Below are positions 28,423 to 37,696 of a DNA stretch of 64,000 bases, piece by piece. The stretch spans positions 806,001 through 870,000 of the forward strand of contig NZ_CCBB010000001.1 in the NCBI RefSeq assembly GCF_000613185.1, read 5' to 3'. Each line of letters starts with the position of its first letter. The stretch's first letter is position 1. This stretch comes from Mycolicibacterium cosmeticum. Its GTDB lineage: Bacteria > Actinomycetota > Actinomycetes > Mycobacteriales > Mycobacteriaceae. The notes under the pieces were generated by a model, which saw only the letters and a list, made by a program, of their open reading frames with translations, had not been told where the DNA came from and did no database searches. The position numbers were made by a program, and so were the translations under genes.

Positions 28423-30639
28423 GTGCCCGTCGGGACACCGATCGACCTGGACAACTGTGCCCGCGAGCCCATCCACATCCCCGGGAGCATCCAGCCGCGC
28501 GGGGTGCTGGCGGTGGTCCGCGAGCCCAGCTTCGAGATCCGTCAGGTCAGCGCCAACGTCGCCGACGTGCTCGGCAGGCCGGTGCCCGAGGTGCTTGGCC
28601 ACCACCTGGCCGCCCTGATCGGCGTCGACCAGGCGGCCCAGATCCAACAGGCCGCCGCGGTGTTCGGTGACCTGCGCCAGCGCAATCCCCTGGAGCTCGA
28701 GATCGAGGTGGCGGGCCGGCCACGCGCCTTCGACGCGTTGCTGCACCGCGAGCCGGGCGGGGTGTTGCTCGTCGAACTCGAAATCGCTTACGGCGCAAGG
28801 CCGTTCTCCTTCCCCAACACGTACCAGGCGGTGCGCAACTCGGTCGAAGAACTCAACCGGACCCATTCGATCGCCGAACTGTACGACGCCGCCGCCCGCG
28901 CGGTCCGTGACCTCACCGGCTTCGACCGGGTGATGGTCTACCGCTACGATCAGGACTACAACGGCGAGGTGGTCGCCGAATGCAAACGCGACGACTTGAA
29001 CTCGTTTCTCGGCCTGCACTATCCGGCCAGCGACATTCCCGCGCAGGCCAGGGCGATGTACGAGAAGAACTGGCTGCGCCTGATTTCGGATGTCGGCTAC
29101 ACGCCGGCTCCGCTCGTACCGGCGTTGGACCCCGACAGCGGCACCCCGGTCGATCTCACGCACGCCACGCTGCGCAGCGTCTCACCGATTCACATCGAAT
29201 ACCTGCAGAACATGGGTGTACAGGCGTCGATGTCGATTTCGCTTCTGCGACAAGGCAAGTTGTGGGGCCTGATCGCGTGTCACCACTACGCGGGCCCGCA
29301 TCTGCCCCCGTACGGCGCTCGCGCGGCGGCCGAGTTCCTGGGATCCACCCTCTCGCTGCGCCTGGTGGATCGCTTCGACGAGGACCAACTGCGGGAGCGG
29401 TTGGCGACGCAGTCGACGCTCGCGGCGTTGACCAACGCATCGCGCAGCGACGACGAACCCGTGGCGGCCGCCCTGCTCGGCTCACCCAGCCTGCTCGACC
29501 TGGTACCGGCCGCCGGTGCGGCCGTCCGCGTCGGTGGCAAATACCGCGTGCTCGGGACGGTTCCGCCACCCGAGACGGTGAGTGCGGTGGCCGCGTGGGC
29601 GCGTGGCGGCGCCGGGGAGGTGGTCACCACCGACTGCCTGTCCCGTGAACTTCCCACGCTGGAACTGGATCCGGCGGTGGCGGCCGGCGCGCTGGTCCTG
29701 AACCTGCCCGACGGTCAGCACGTCATCTGGTTCCGGCACGAGGCGGTGCGGTCGGTGGACTGGGGCGGCGATCCACACAACAAGGCGATCGCCGTGCGGC
29801 AGGGTGACGGAATTCGGCTCAGCCCGCGCAAATCGTTCGACCGCTGGCGCGAGATCGTGGACAAGTGCAGCGAACCGTGGACACCGATCCAGATCGAGTC
29901 CGCCGAGGCGCTGCGCCGCCATCTGGTGGAAGAGTTGTACCGACGCACGCGCGGCGCGTTACATCTGGCCGAGGTGATGCAGCGCAGCCTGCTTCCGGCG
30001 TCGATCCCGACCGTCGCGGGCTGGGAGTTGTCCGCCGACTATCGGCCCGCCGCCGGCGGCCGGGTGGGTGGTGATTGGTACGACGCGTTCCAGCTGCCGG
30101 ACGGGCGGCTGGTGGTGCTGGTCGGGGACGTGGCGGGGCACGGCCTGAGCGCGGCCGGCGCGATGGCCCAATTGCGAAACGCCTTGCGCTCGCAGCTGTT
30201 CGGCGGTGCACCCCCGGCCGAGGCATTGAGCCGGCTCAATGCCTTCAGTGTGCACTTGATGCCGCGCGCCTTCGCCACGGTGATCGTGGCCCGGATCGAA
30301 CTCGACTCGGGCCGGGTCGAGGCGGCCTCGGCCGGGCACCTGATGCCGTTTCACACCGGCCCGGTGATCGGTCTTGCCCCGATCCGACTGTCGCCACCGA
30401 TCGGTGTGCGCAATGCCGTCTACACGGCGAGCACCTTCACCATCGACCACGGCCGCGGCCTGGTGATGTACTCCGACGGCTTGGTCGAGCGCCGCGGTGC
30501 GACCATCGACGACGGTGTGAACCGGCTCGCCCAGGCGCTGAGCGGTGCCGCGTTGCTCTCGGCGTTGCGGATTTCGACCGCGGTGGCTCCGCACGAGACC
30601 GAGGACGACGTCACCGTCATCACCGTGCACCGGCCATGA
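28423..30639 (+). CDS. Bacteriophytochrome with C-terminal SpoIIE/PP2C phosphatase
   Basis: A red/far-red photoreceptor coupled to a Ser/Thr phosphatase. 738 residues: the biliverdin-attachment segment with Cys12 (DLDNCAREPIHIPGSIQP), PAS (about 15-120), GAF (about 135-310) with MVYRYDQDYNGEVVAE, PASDIPAQAR and IACHHYAGP, PHY (about 320-485) with the tongue motif SPRKSF, then a SpoIIE-type PP2C domain (about 500-738) with metal-site motifs GGDWYD and GDVAGHG. All the hallmark chromophore-pocket residues are present; IQPRG replaces the usual IQPHG. No histidine kinase module is attached. The GTG start has no good ribosome site. The likely target is the divergent STAS protein. A heme oxygenase to make biliverdin is not in this window. 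Confidence 0.9.
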   Translation: MPVGTPIDLDNCAREPIHIPGSIQPRGVLAVVREPSFEIRQVSANVADVLGRPVPEVLGHHLAALIGVDQAAQIQQAAAVFGDLRQRNPLELEIEVAGRPRAFDALLHREPGGVLLVELEIAYGARPFSFPNTYQAVRNSVEELNRTHSIAELYDAAARAVRDLTGFDRVMVYRYDQDYNGEVVAECKRDDLNSFLGLHYPASDIPAQARAMYEKNWLRLISDVGYTPAPLVPALDPDSGTPVDLTHATLRSVSPIHIEYLQNMGVQASMSISLLRQGKLWGLIACHHYAGPHLPPYGARAAAEFLGSTLSLRLVDRFDEDQLRERLATQSTLAALTNASRSDDEPVAAALLGSPSLLDLVPAAGAAVRVGGKYRVLGTVPPPETVSAVAAWARGGAGEVVTTDCLSRELPTLELDPAVAAGALVLNLPDGQHVIWFRHEAVRSVDWGGDPHNKAIAVRQGDGIRLSPRKSFDRWREIVDKCSEPWTPIQIESAEALRRHLVEELYRRTRGALHLAEVMQRSLLPASIPTVAGWELSADYRPAAGGRVGGDWYDAFQLPDGRLVVLVGDVAGHGLSAAGAMAQLRNALRSQLFGGAPPAEALSRLNAFSVHLMPRAFATVIVARIELDSGRVEAASAGHLMPFHTGPVIGLAPIRLSPPIGVRNAVYTASTFTIDHGRGLVMYSDGLVERRGATIDDGVNRLAQALSGAALLSALRISTAVAPHETEDDVTVITVHRP

Positions 30640-30672
30640 CCAACGGGACGCGACGCGAGTATGTTGACGTCC

Positions 30673-30966
30673 ATGTCGGTCACCGTGATCCTCGAATTGC
30701 AGTTCAAGCCCGAGTCCGTGGCAACCGCGCGGGAGGTGTTCGGCCGCGCGCTCAAGGACACCCGGGCCTTCCCCGGCAACATCCGCACCGATGTGCTGAT
30801 CGACGAGGCCGACGAAGGCCACTGGGTGATCTACGAACTGTGGGAGTCGGTGGAGGCCGACGAGGCCTACCGCGCCTTCCGCGCCGGCGAAGGCAAGTTG
30901 ACCGAGGTGCCGAACCTGGTCGCCGCCCCGCCGGTCAAGACCCGGTATCTCACCAGCGACGTCTGA
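30673..30966 (+). CDS. ABM-domain (antibiotic biosynthesis monooxygenase-like) protein
   Basis: A 97-residue dimeric ferredoxin-like-fold protein: MSVTVILELQFKPESVATAREVFGR, NIRTDVLIDEADEGHWVIYELWES, EAYRAFRAGEG. The family covers small quinone or heme oxygenases and stress proteins; no specific substrate can be read. An in-frame ATG at 30661 is an alternative start. It lies 33 bases after the phytochrome stop on the same strand and could be cotranscribed. Its stop is only 2 bases from the stop of the convergent AraC gene. Confidence 0.7.
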   Translation: MSVTVILELQFKPESVATAREVFGRALKDTRAFPGNIRTDVLIDEADEGHWVIYELWESVEADEAYRAFRAGEGKLTEVPNLVAAPPVKTRYLTSDV

Positions 30967-30968
30967 GT

Positions 30969-31958
30969 TCACGTCTGGTCGCGCAGCTTGCGGCGGTAGG
31001 CCAACGGCGTCGCGCCGAACCACCGCTGGCACGCGCGGGTCAGCACCGCTTGCTCGGCGTAGCCGAGTTGGCGGCTCAACTGCAGCAGACTCATCTCCGT
31101 GTCCCGCAGGTAGCGCACCGTGATCTCGCGGCGCACGCTGTCGAGCACCGCGGCGAACGTGGTTCCCTCGGCGCTCAAACGCCGTTGTAATGCCTTGGGA
31201 TGCAGCCCGAATTGCCGTGCGACGAACTCGACGGTGACCGCCCCGGACGGCAGCATCGGCCCGGCAAGGTCAGCCACCGAGCGCGCCACCGACGTGGTGC
31301 GCTCCCCCAGGGCGTCGCCGAGGTATCCGGTGATGTACCGATGGGTCTGCGCATCTCGATCCAGCGGCCGGGCCAGATCGGCGGTGTCCATCCGGAATCC
31401 GGAGGCCGACGCCTCGTCGCGCACCGGGCAGCCGAAGTAGCTCCGGTAGCCGGCGGGCGACGTCAGGCGTCGATGCGGGATGTGCACTTCCAGTGGCGCG
31501 TAGTCCGCGCCGAGGAAGCTGCGCAGCACCCCGACAATGATGCCGAGGGACAGTTCGATGGTGTGCGGGTGCGCCGGGAGCGGATCCAGACGCAGCTTCC
31601 AGTCGACGAACCCGGGGCGCACGTCGATCGCGATACCCGGACTGTAGGCGGCGACGAACTTGTCGAAGATCAGGAACACCTCCGCCACCGTCGCCGCGGT
31701 ACGGGCGGCCACCCCGACCGGGCCCAGGATGTCGATGGTCTGACGGAGTGCCAGCCGGCGCCCGAAATCGGCGGCGCCCGTGACCGCCGCGGCCCGTTCC
31801 ACGGCGTCGACGGCACTGCGCAGCGACACGAACACGTCGGTGTGGCCGGCATCCTCCGGGCGGATGCCGCTCTCCCGCAACAGCGCATCGGCATCGGCAC
31901 CGAGTTCGCCGACGAGTTCCCGGTAACCGGTGAGCGACGACGCCATGACCAACTCCAT
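30969..31958 (-). CDS. AraC-family transcriptional regulator
   Basis: A 329-residue regulator of the OruR/VirS-like subgroup with an N-terminal arabinose-binding-like sensor domain (about 15-200; DVRPGFVDWKLRLDPLP) and a C-terminal AraC DNA-binding domain (about 235-325; VEFVARQFGLHPKALQRRLSAEGTTF, RYLRDTEMSLLQLSRQLGYAEQAVLTRACQRWFG). The frame is open 73 codons further upstream, but those overlap the divergent lipoprotein start; ATG 31958 (MELVMASSL) or 31946 (MASSL) is likely. It is divergent from the DUF1254 lipoprotein gene with about 70 bases between starts, so the lipoprotein is the likely target. The inducer is unknown. Confidence 0.85.
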   Translation of the reverse strand: MELVMASSLTGYRELVGELGADADALLRESGIRPEDAGHTDVFVSLRSAVDAVERAAAVTGAADFGRRLALRQTIDILGPVGVAARTAATVAEVFLIFDKFVAAYSPGIAIDVRPGFVDWKLRLDPLPAHPHTIELSLGIIVGVLRSFLGADYAPLEVHIPHRRLTSPAGYRSYFGCPVRDEASASGFRMDTADLARPLDRDAQTHRYITGYLGDALGERTTSVARSVADLAGPMLPSGAVTVEFVARQFGLHPKALQRRLSAEGTTFAAVLDSVRREITVRYLRDTEMSLLQLSRQLGYAEQAVLTRACQRWFGATPLAYRRKLRDQT

Positions 31959-32028
31959 GTCGCCAAAGATCAAAAAATTGTCCGCCGAAGTCAAGGCGAC
32001 GCGCCCGACCGGCGGGCATAGTGGGCCG

Positions 32029-33477
32029 GTGAACAAACTGATGGGACTCGCGGCGCTGGTGGCGGTCATCGCCATGGTGGGAGCATGCAGCGCACAAAAG
32101 GACAACTCCGCACCTTCCAGCACAAGCGCAGCAGCCGGTGACACCGACCTGGCCGCCGCGGCGCGGGACGCGTACACCTACGCCTATCCCCTGGTCACCA
32201 TGGAGTACACTCGTCGTTCGTTGACGAACGCCGTTGCTCCGCAGGGAACTTCGGCACCCATGGGCCAGTTCGTCCGGATGCGTGAATACCCGAACGCACA
32301 GTTCCGGGCCGTCACCGCGCCCAATGCCGACACCCTCTACACCCAAGCCTGGTTCGACGTCGCCAAGGAGCCGTGGATCGTCAGCGTCCCCGATATGGGT
32401 GACCGGTACTTCCTGCTCCCGATGCTCGACGGTTGGACCGACGTGTTCGCGGCGCCTGGTAAGCGGACCACCGGCGGCAAGGCGCAGACCTTCGCCATCA
32501 CCGGTCCCGGCTGGACCGGCACGCTGCCGCCCGGAGTCACCGAATACAAGTCCCCGACCGCACTGGTCTGGCTGCTCGGGCGCATCTACTGCACCGGCAC
32601 CCCGCAGGACTACGCGGCGGTGCACGCGCTGCAGGACCAGATCAACGCCGTGCCGCTGTCGGCGTACGGCAAGTCCTACACGCCGACACCCGGCGTGGTG
32701 AATCCGGCCGTGGACACCAAAACCGCTGTCCGCGAACAGGTCAACGCGCTCGACGGACCCGGCTTCTTCAGCGTTTTCGCCAACTTGCTCAAGGCCAATC
32801 CCCCGGCCACCGCGGACGCCCCGATGGTGCAGACGCTGGCGAAGCTGGGCATCGTGCCCGGCCAGGATTTCGACGCAGCCAAGCTGGAGCCCGCGGTGGC
32901 CTCGGCCCTCGCGGCGGCGCCGAAAGCCGCGCAGAAAACCATCATGGGGTGGGCCACAGATGGTGTCGCGGCGGGCGACAACACCTTCGCGAACGGCTGG
33001 TTGTTCACCGTCAAGACCGGGTCGTACGGCACCAACTATCTGCAACGCGCGTACATCACCGCCATCGGTTTGGGTGCCAACCTGCCGCAGGACGCGGTGT
33101 ACCCGACCTCCGAAGGGCCGTCGCAGGGCGTCAAATACACCGGCGCCACCCGGTACCTGCTGCATTTCGACAAGGGACAGCTACCGCCGGTGAAGGGTTT
33201 CTGGTCGCTGACGATGTACGACGCGGACTACTTCTTCGTCGACAATCCACTCAACCGATACACCCTCAGCCAGCGTGACAATCTGACCACCAACCCGGAC
33301 GGGTCGGTCGACCTGCTGATCCAGGCCGACCCGCCGGCACCGGACAAGACCGCCAACTGGCTGCCGGCCCCCAAGGGTGATTTCGTCTTGATGCTGCGGA
33401 TGTACTGGCCGCAGGAGACGCCACCGTCGATCATCGACGGCACCTGGAAGGTTCCGCCCGTCACGCCGGTGCCGTGA
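32029..33477 (+). CDS. DUF1254/DUF1214 domain lipoprotein
   Basis: An exported lipoprotein of unknown function. 482 residues: lipoprotein signal with lipobox VGAC (LAALVAVIAMVGACSAQ), a short Ser/Ala linker, DUF1254 (about 45-170; YTYAYPLVTMEYTRRS, RAVTAPNADTLYTQAWFD), then DUF1214 (about 350-470; KGFWSLTMYDADYFFVDNPLNRYTLSQR). Such two-domain proteins are common in actinobacteria and proteobacteria, and no reaction is established that I can cite. GTG 32029 is chosen because the signal peptide starts there; the open frame goes back to 31930, which would overlap the AraC gene. Confidence 0.8.
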   Translation: MNKLMGLAALVAVIAMVGACSAQKDNSAPSSTSAAAGDTDLAAAARDAYTYAYPLVTMEYTRRSLTNAVAPQGTSAPMGQFVRMREYPNAQFRAVTAPNADTLYTQAWFDVAKEPWIVSVPDMGDRYFLLPMLDGWTDVFAAPGKRTTGGKAQTFAITGPGWTGTLPPGVTEYKSPTALVWLLGRIYCTGTPQDYAAVHALQDQINAVPLSAYGKSYTPTPGVVNPAVDTKTAVREQVNALDGPGFFSVFANLLKANPPATADAPMVQTLAKLGIVPGQDFDAAKLEPAVASALAAAPKAAQKTIMGWATDGVAAGDNTFANGWLFTVKTGSYGTNYLQRAYITAIGLGANLPQDAVYPTSEGPSQGVKYTGATRYLLHFDKGQLPPVKGFWSLTMYDADYFFVDNPLNRYTLSQRDNLTTNPDGSVDLLIQADPPAPDKTANWLPAPKGDFVLMLRMYWPQETPPSIIDGTWKVPPVTPVP

Positions 33478-33508
33478 CGTGTCCGCACTCCTGACGAAAA
33501 GAGGTCCC

Positions 33509-33781
33509 GTGAAACGTCATCTGCTCGGCCTGACCGCGGCGTCGGCGCTACTGGCCGCGCCGATCGTCACCGCTGCCCCCGGACACGCAGAGGTGTGCGG
33601 CGACGTCGGTGGCCGGCACGTCAGCGTCGGCGGTTGCACCCACATCGCCGGCGATGTGGCGGCCGGGGCCGTGCTGGCCACCGATGACGACGTGGCGGCC
33701 CAGGTCGCCGCGGGATTGCCGCCCTGCTACACGCCCGATGGAGTGCCGTACTACACACCCGCCGGCCAACCCTGCAACTGA
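33509..33781 (+). CDS. Small exported Cys-containing protein of unknown function (90 aa)
   Basis: Signal peptide MKRHLLGLTAASALLAAPIVTAAPGHAE, then about 60 residues with four Cys (EVCGDVGG, VGGCTHIAG, PPCYTPDG, GQPCN) that could form two disulfides. The PPCYTPDGVPYYTPAGQPC tail is a P-Y-T repeat. GAGG three bases before the GTG at 33509 fixes the start; the frame opens earlier at 33479. It follows the DUF1254 lipoprotein by 31 bases on the same strand, suggesting one transcript. Function not recognised. Confidence 0.7.
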   Translation: MKRHLLGLTAASALLAAPIVTAAPGHAEVCGDVGGRHVSVGGCTHIAGDVAAGAVLATDDDVAAQVAAGLPPCYTPDGVPYYTPAGQPCN

Positions 33782-33858
33782 TGCGCGCGGCCGATTGAAC
33801 CGATCGGCACCGCGCACCGTGTCCCCTACATCCACGCGACACAGTAGGGGGCAGACCC

Positions 33859-35091
33859 ATGCAGCGATCCATCAGCCTGCGTACCGATTTCGCTGCGGCC
33901 GGGATGGCCGCCGTCACCGCCGCCGCGGTGGTGGCCGCACCGCTCACCCCGGTCACGGTGGCGTCCATACCACCGACGGTGGTGCGCGAGGTCCGACTGG
34001 CCGCCGCCGTGCCACCCGGTGGGCTGATCACCAGCTTCCTGCACAACCAAACGGTCTACTGCTCGATCATCTGTCCCCTGATCGCGCAGACCGGTGTGAC
34101 GGCGGTGACCACTGCCCTGCAGGCGCCGGGAACCTTCCTCGCCGCGCTGTCGGCCGGTGATGTACTCAAGGCCATCGGGGCGGCGGCCGCTTCGGTCACC
34201 GGACCGACCGAGGCCGCCGCGCAGAAGGCCATCGACGCCGACGCCGCGATCCCGGCCCAGCGGGCGCTCAACGCGTTCGAAGTCGGCGTTGTGGGCTTGC
34301 TGAATGTGTTACCCGCCGTCCAGGACGGCCTGCCCGGAATCGCCACGGCGCTGCAGAAGGCCCGCCAGGACACCTTCGACGCGCTCAATCTGCCGTTCGT
34401 CCCCAACCCCACCCCGACGGTGATGCCGCGCGGCGTGTTGCAGGTGGCGGTGGTGGGCGCCATCAATGTGGCTGCGGCCGTGATCTTCCCGGCCTTCAAC
34501 GACTTCCTGGCCGGCGTCTTCCAGGTGCCCGATACGGTGGCGCAGGAACTCGCCGCCTCCGGCAACCCGGTCCGTGCGCTGGCCGCGGGGATCAGGACCG
34601 CCGCCGGGGTGGTGGTCGCCGCAGCCAAGGTGGTCGCCCAGGCCGTGGTGACCGCGGTCGACGACGTCCGGGCCGCCGCCGCGCAGCCCGTCACCACCGG
34701 CCGGGCAATACCGAAGCCCGAATCCGCTGCCACACCACCATCGACGACGCCATCCACAACGGCCGCCACGGCCCTGGCGCCGAAGACGGTGGCGGTCACG
34801 ACGCCCAAAGCGCTCGCACCCGCCACGGCTCAACGCGACGACGGGCCCGCCGCCAAACGCGGCACCACCACCAAGGCCGACACCGACAAGCCCGACACCA
34901 CTACTGTCTCCACGAGCGCGCCGTCGACGAACACGCCGTCCGCGACACCCAAGACCGCACCACCCAACCCGGTGCGTGACGCCGCGTCGAACCTGCGCAA
35001 CGCCGTGCACAACCTGGTCAAGAACCTCACACCGAAGCCGCCGCATCAGGACGGCGCCGCCAAGGACGGCCACGGCGCACACGGCAAGTGA
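33859..35091 (+). CDS. Exported Ala-rich protein with Pro/Thr/Lys-rich tail, function unknown
   Basis: Not recognised. The 410 residues start with a signal-like or membrane segment (about 10-30, AAGMAAVTAAAVVAAPLTP), followed by an amphipathic/hydrophobic region (about 50-285) with a close Cys pair (YCSIICPL), several Ala/Val-rich stretches and PSxxxPNPTPTVMPRGVLQVAVVG. A low-complexity tail (about 285-410) is rich in Thr, Pro and Lys and ends His/Lys-rich (DGHGAHGK). A GTAGGGGGCAG ribosome site precedes the ATG. The layout is that of a surface or wall-spanning protein. It is not PE or PPE: neither motif is present. Confidence 0.65.
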   Translation: MQRSISLRTDFAAAGMAAVTAAAVVAAPLTPVTVASIPPTVVREVRLAAAVPPGGLITSFLHNQTVYCSIICPLIAQTGVTAVTTALQAPGTFLAALSAGDVLKAIGAAAASVTGPTEAAAQKAIDADAAIPAQRALNAFEVGVVGLLNVLPAVQDGLPGIATALQKARQDTFDALNLPFVPNPTPTVMPRGVLQVAVVGAINVAAAVIFPAFNDFLAGVFQVPDTVAQELAASGNPVRALAAGIRTAAGVVVAAAKVVAQAVVTAVDDVRAAAAQPVTTGRAIPKPESAATPPSTTPSTTAATALAPKTVAVTTPKALAPATAQRDDGPAAKRGTTTKADTDKPDTTTVSTSAPSTNTPSATPKTAPPNPVRDAASNLRNAVHNLVKNLTPKPPHQDGAAKDGHGAHGK

Positions 35092-35097
35092 TCCGGC

Positions 35098-35988
35098 TCA
35101 GGGCGCGGCGGCGGGTTCCTCGGTCTCCGATGCGAGGACCGTCTCCGGCGGGGCGTTGCGCTCCCACAGCACAGCACCGACGCACGCCGTCAGCACCCAC
35201 CCGGTGCCGATCACCCCGCACCAGGTGAGCAGCGCCATCGCCACCCCGATCGGACCGAACTCGTCCCAGCCATCCAGCAAGGGCGGGAAGAACATTCGCG
35301 CTGCCAGCGGCACCACCGTGCCGTCAATCACCACACCGGCCATACCGGCCAGGATCAGATACTTGCGGCCCCGGCCGCCGTCGCGCACCAGCAGCGCGGG
35401 AGTGGCGGTCCAGAAGATCCACACCGGCACCAGCGACGCGAGGAACCGCAGCGTGCGCAAACCCATGTGATGGTGACCGCCGAAGGCGATCCGTTCCCGG
35501 ACGATGATCACCGCCAGATACAGCGCGAACCACAGAACGCCGCGGCCCAGCTTGGCCAGCCACCCCAATTGCTCACGGCGCCAAGCCTTCGCGAAGATGC
35601 CGGCGATGGTCATCGACATCGGGATGCCCCACACCAAAAAGCCCGCGACGCCCAGGAACGTCCAGCTGGACCGCAACCCCGAGGCGCGGCCGAACACGGC
35701 GCGCACATGCTCGGTCATCGGGGACACCAGGCCGAGCTGGCGGCTGACGACGGTGCCCGGGCTGGCGTTGTCGGCGAATCCGGTCAGGTAGCTGAAGCCC
35801 AGAATCATCAACGGGATGACGGTGGTGAACAGCTGGACCGACACGACCGCCCCGAGAGTGCCGCCGTCGATCTCGGTGAACCGGGCGATGACCGCGGCCA
35901 CGAGACGTAGTTGGCGCAGCTCCGCCAGGCGCCGGTAGCGCTCCTCGAGCCGACGCCGCATGTCCACCGGGTCGGCGTGCGTGCTCAT
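35098..35988 (-). CDS. YihY/BrkB-family inner-membrane protein
   Basis: A 296-residue polytopic protein: a soluble N-terminus rich in Arg/Glu (MSTHADPVDMRRRLEERYRR), then about six membrane helices (LGAVVSVQLFTTVIPLMILGFSYL, FLGVAGFLVWGIPM, GVLWFALYLAVIIV and others) and a short charged tail. This is the BrkB/YihY family, sometimes mislabelled RNase BN; its function is not settled. CAGGGG immediately before the ATG at 35988 selects that start over the one 19 codons upstream. It is convergent with the unknown exported protein, with 6 bases between the stops. Confidence 0.75.
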   Translation of the reverse strand: MSTHADPVDMRRRLEERYRRLAELRQLRLVAAVIARFTEIDGGTLGAVVSVQLFTTVIPLMILGFSYLTGFADNASPGTVVSRQLGLVSPMTEHVRAVFGRASGLRSSWTFLGVAGFLVWGIPMSMTIAGIFAKAWRREQLGWLAKLGRGVLWFALYLAVIIVRERIAFGGHHHMGLRTLRFLASLVPVWIFWTATPALLVRDGGRGRKYLILAGMAGVVIDGTVVPLAARMFFPPLLDGWDEFGPIGVAMALLTWCGVIGTGWVLTACVGAVLWERNAPPETVLASETEEPAAAP

Positions 35989-36172
35989 CCCCTGCAGATT
36001 AGTGCCGCCGGCACCGGCGTCACCGGTCGCACAGCATCTTCGCACCAGGTTGACAGACCTGCGATCTGGCCGAATCGATCCGCAGGTGTAACCGCGCGCA
36101 GATGCGGGTACAGGTCAGTGACCCGTCTGCCGACGGCCGCCCGGGCCGCGGCCCTGCCGGAAAGTGATGGAT

Positions 36173-37696
36173 ATGCGCCTGGTTGCGGCCGTGCTCACCG
36201 CCGTGATCGTCCTGGCTTCGACGGCCTGCTCGCCCGGTGAACGCGTCGACCTCGGGTCGGACGCAGGTAATCTGATCGCCGCCATCGCCGGTGAACCCGA
36301 CCAACTCGACCCGCAGAAGACCAGCGCGTACTTCTCGTTCGAGGTGCTGGAGAACGTGTTCGACACCCTCGTCGAACCGGACGCCGACCTCACCATGCGT
36401 CCCGCGCTGGCCCAATCCTGGGAGACCTCGCCGGACCAGCTGGTGTGGACGTTCCGGTTACGTCGCGGCGTCACATTCCATGACGGCAGCCCGCTGACGG
36501 CCGCCGACGTCGTGTACTCCTACCGCCGCGTCATCGACGAAAAGCTGGCCAATGCCGACAAACTCAGCGCCGTCACCGATATCGGCGCCCCCGACGAGCA
36601 CACCGTGCGGATCACCGTCGCGCACCCCACGCCGAACCTGCTGACCAATCTCGGCGGTTTCAAAGGCATGGCGATCGTGCAGCGTCGCAACGTCGAGGAC
36701 GGTCAGATCGCCACCCACCCCGTCGGCACCGGCCCGTTCGCCTTCGTCGCACGCAAGAGCGGCGATTCGATCACGTTGCGCGCCAACGCCAGATATTGGG
36801 CCGGTGCGCCGAAAATCCCCGGGGTGACGTTCCGGTTCATCAGTGAACCGTCGACGGCGTTGTCGGCGTTGCAGGCCGGTGAGATCGATTGGACCGATGC
36901 GGTTCCCGCTCAGCGCGTCGGCCAGTTGCGCAACGACGACTCCCTGCACCTCGCGGTCACGCCGAGTAACGACTATTGGTATCTCGCCCTCAACCAGGCC
37001 CGCGCACCGTGGAACGACGTGCGGGTACGCCAGGCGGTCGCCTACGCCATCGACCGGCCCTCGATCGTGCAGGCCACCAGTTACGGTACGGCGCAGGCCA
37101 ACCAGCTGGCCATCCCGGAAGGGAATCCGTGGTTCGTGCCGTACGACCGCTACCGCCGCGATATCGAGAAATCACGCCGGCTGCTGCAACAGGCCGGTGC
37201 GGCGCCGAAGACCATGGACGTGCTGGTCACCACCGAGTACCCGCAGACCGTCACCGCCGCCCAGGTGATCGCCGACAACCTTGCGCCGCTGGGCATCACC
37301 GCCAACATCCGCACGGTGGACTTCGCCACCTGGCTCGACGAACAGAACAGTGGACACTTCGACATGCTGATGATGGGCTGGCTGGGCAATATCGACCCCG
37401 ACGACTTCTACTACGCACAGCATCACACCGGCGGCGCCAGCAATGCCCAGAAGTTCTCCGACCCGCGCGTCGACGCGCTGCTCGACGCCGGCCGCACGCA
37501 GACCGATCGGCAAGCGCGCAAGGACGATTACGCGCGCGCGGCCACCCTGATCGCCGACGAGGTGAGCTACATCTACCTCTACAACCCGGCGGTCATCCAG
37601 GCCTGGTCACCCAGCCTCGGTGGCTACGAGGCGCGCCGCGACAAGGCGATCCGGTTCCGCGACGCCGTACTGCAGGCCGGCGGTGAGAATCGGTGA
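36173..37696 (+). CDS. ABC transporter substrate-binding lipoprotein, peptide/opine type
   Basis: The extracytoplasmic binding component of a Dpp/Opp-type importer. 507 residues: lipobox STAC after a hydrophobic signal (MRLVAAVLTAVIVLASTAC), then the SBP_bac_5 fold with AIAGEPDQLDPQKTSAYFSF, WTFRLRRGVTFHDGSPLTA and GTGPFAFVARKSG. GTG and ATG codons at 36164 and 36167 also exist, but GGAAAG is best spaced for 36173. It is the first gene of five that overlap one another, which indicates a single tightly coupled operon. Ligand (di-/oligopeptide, opine or nickel complex) cannot be read. Confidence 0.88.
   Translation: MRLVAAVLTAVIVLASTACSPGERVDLGSDAGNLIAAIAGEPDQLDPQKTSAYFSFEVLENVFDTLVEPDADLTMRPALAQSWETSPDQLVWTFRLRRGVTFHDGSPLTAADVVYSYRRVIDEKLANADKLSAVTDIGAPDEHTVRITVAHPTPNLLTNLGGFKGMAIVQRRNVEDGQIATHPVGTGPFAFVARKSGDSITLRANARYWAGAPKIPGVTFRFISEPSTALSALQAGEIDWTDAVPAQRVGQLRNDDSLHLAVTPSNDYWYLALNQARAPWNDVRVRQAVAYAIDRPSIVQATSYGTAQANQLAIPEGNPWFVPYDRYRRDIEKSRRLLQQAGAAPKTMDVLVTTEYPQTVTAAQVIADNLAPLGITANIRTVDFATWLDEQNSGHFDMLMMGWLGNIDPDDFYYAQHHTGGASNAQKFSDPRVDALLDAGRTQTDRQARKDDYARAATLIADEVSYIYLYNPAVIQAWSPSLGGYEARRDKAIRFRDAVLQAGGENR

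Noticed and set aside
31270..33165. 631-codon minus-strand frame
   Set aside because: It runs over the AraC gene in another frame and over the antisense strand of the lipoprotein gene; both of those have clear domains.
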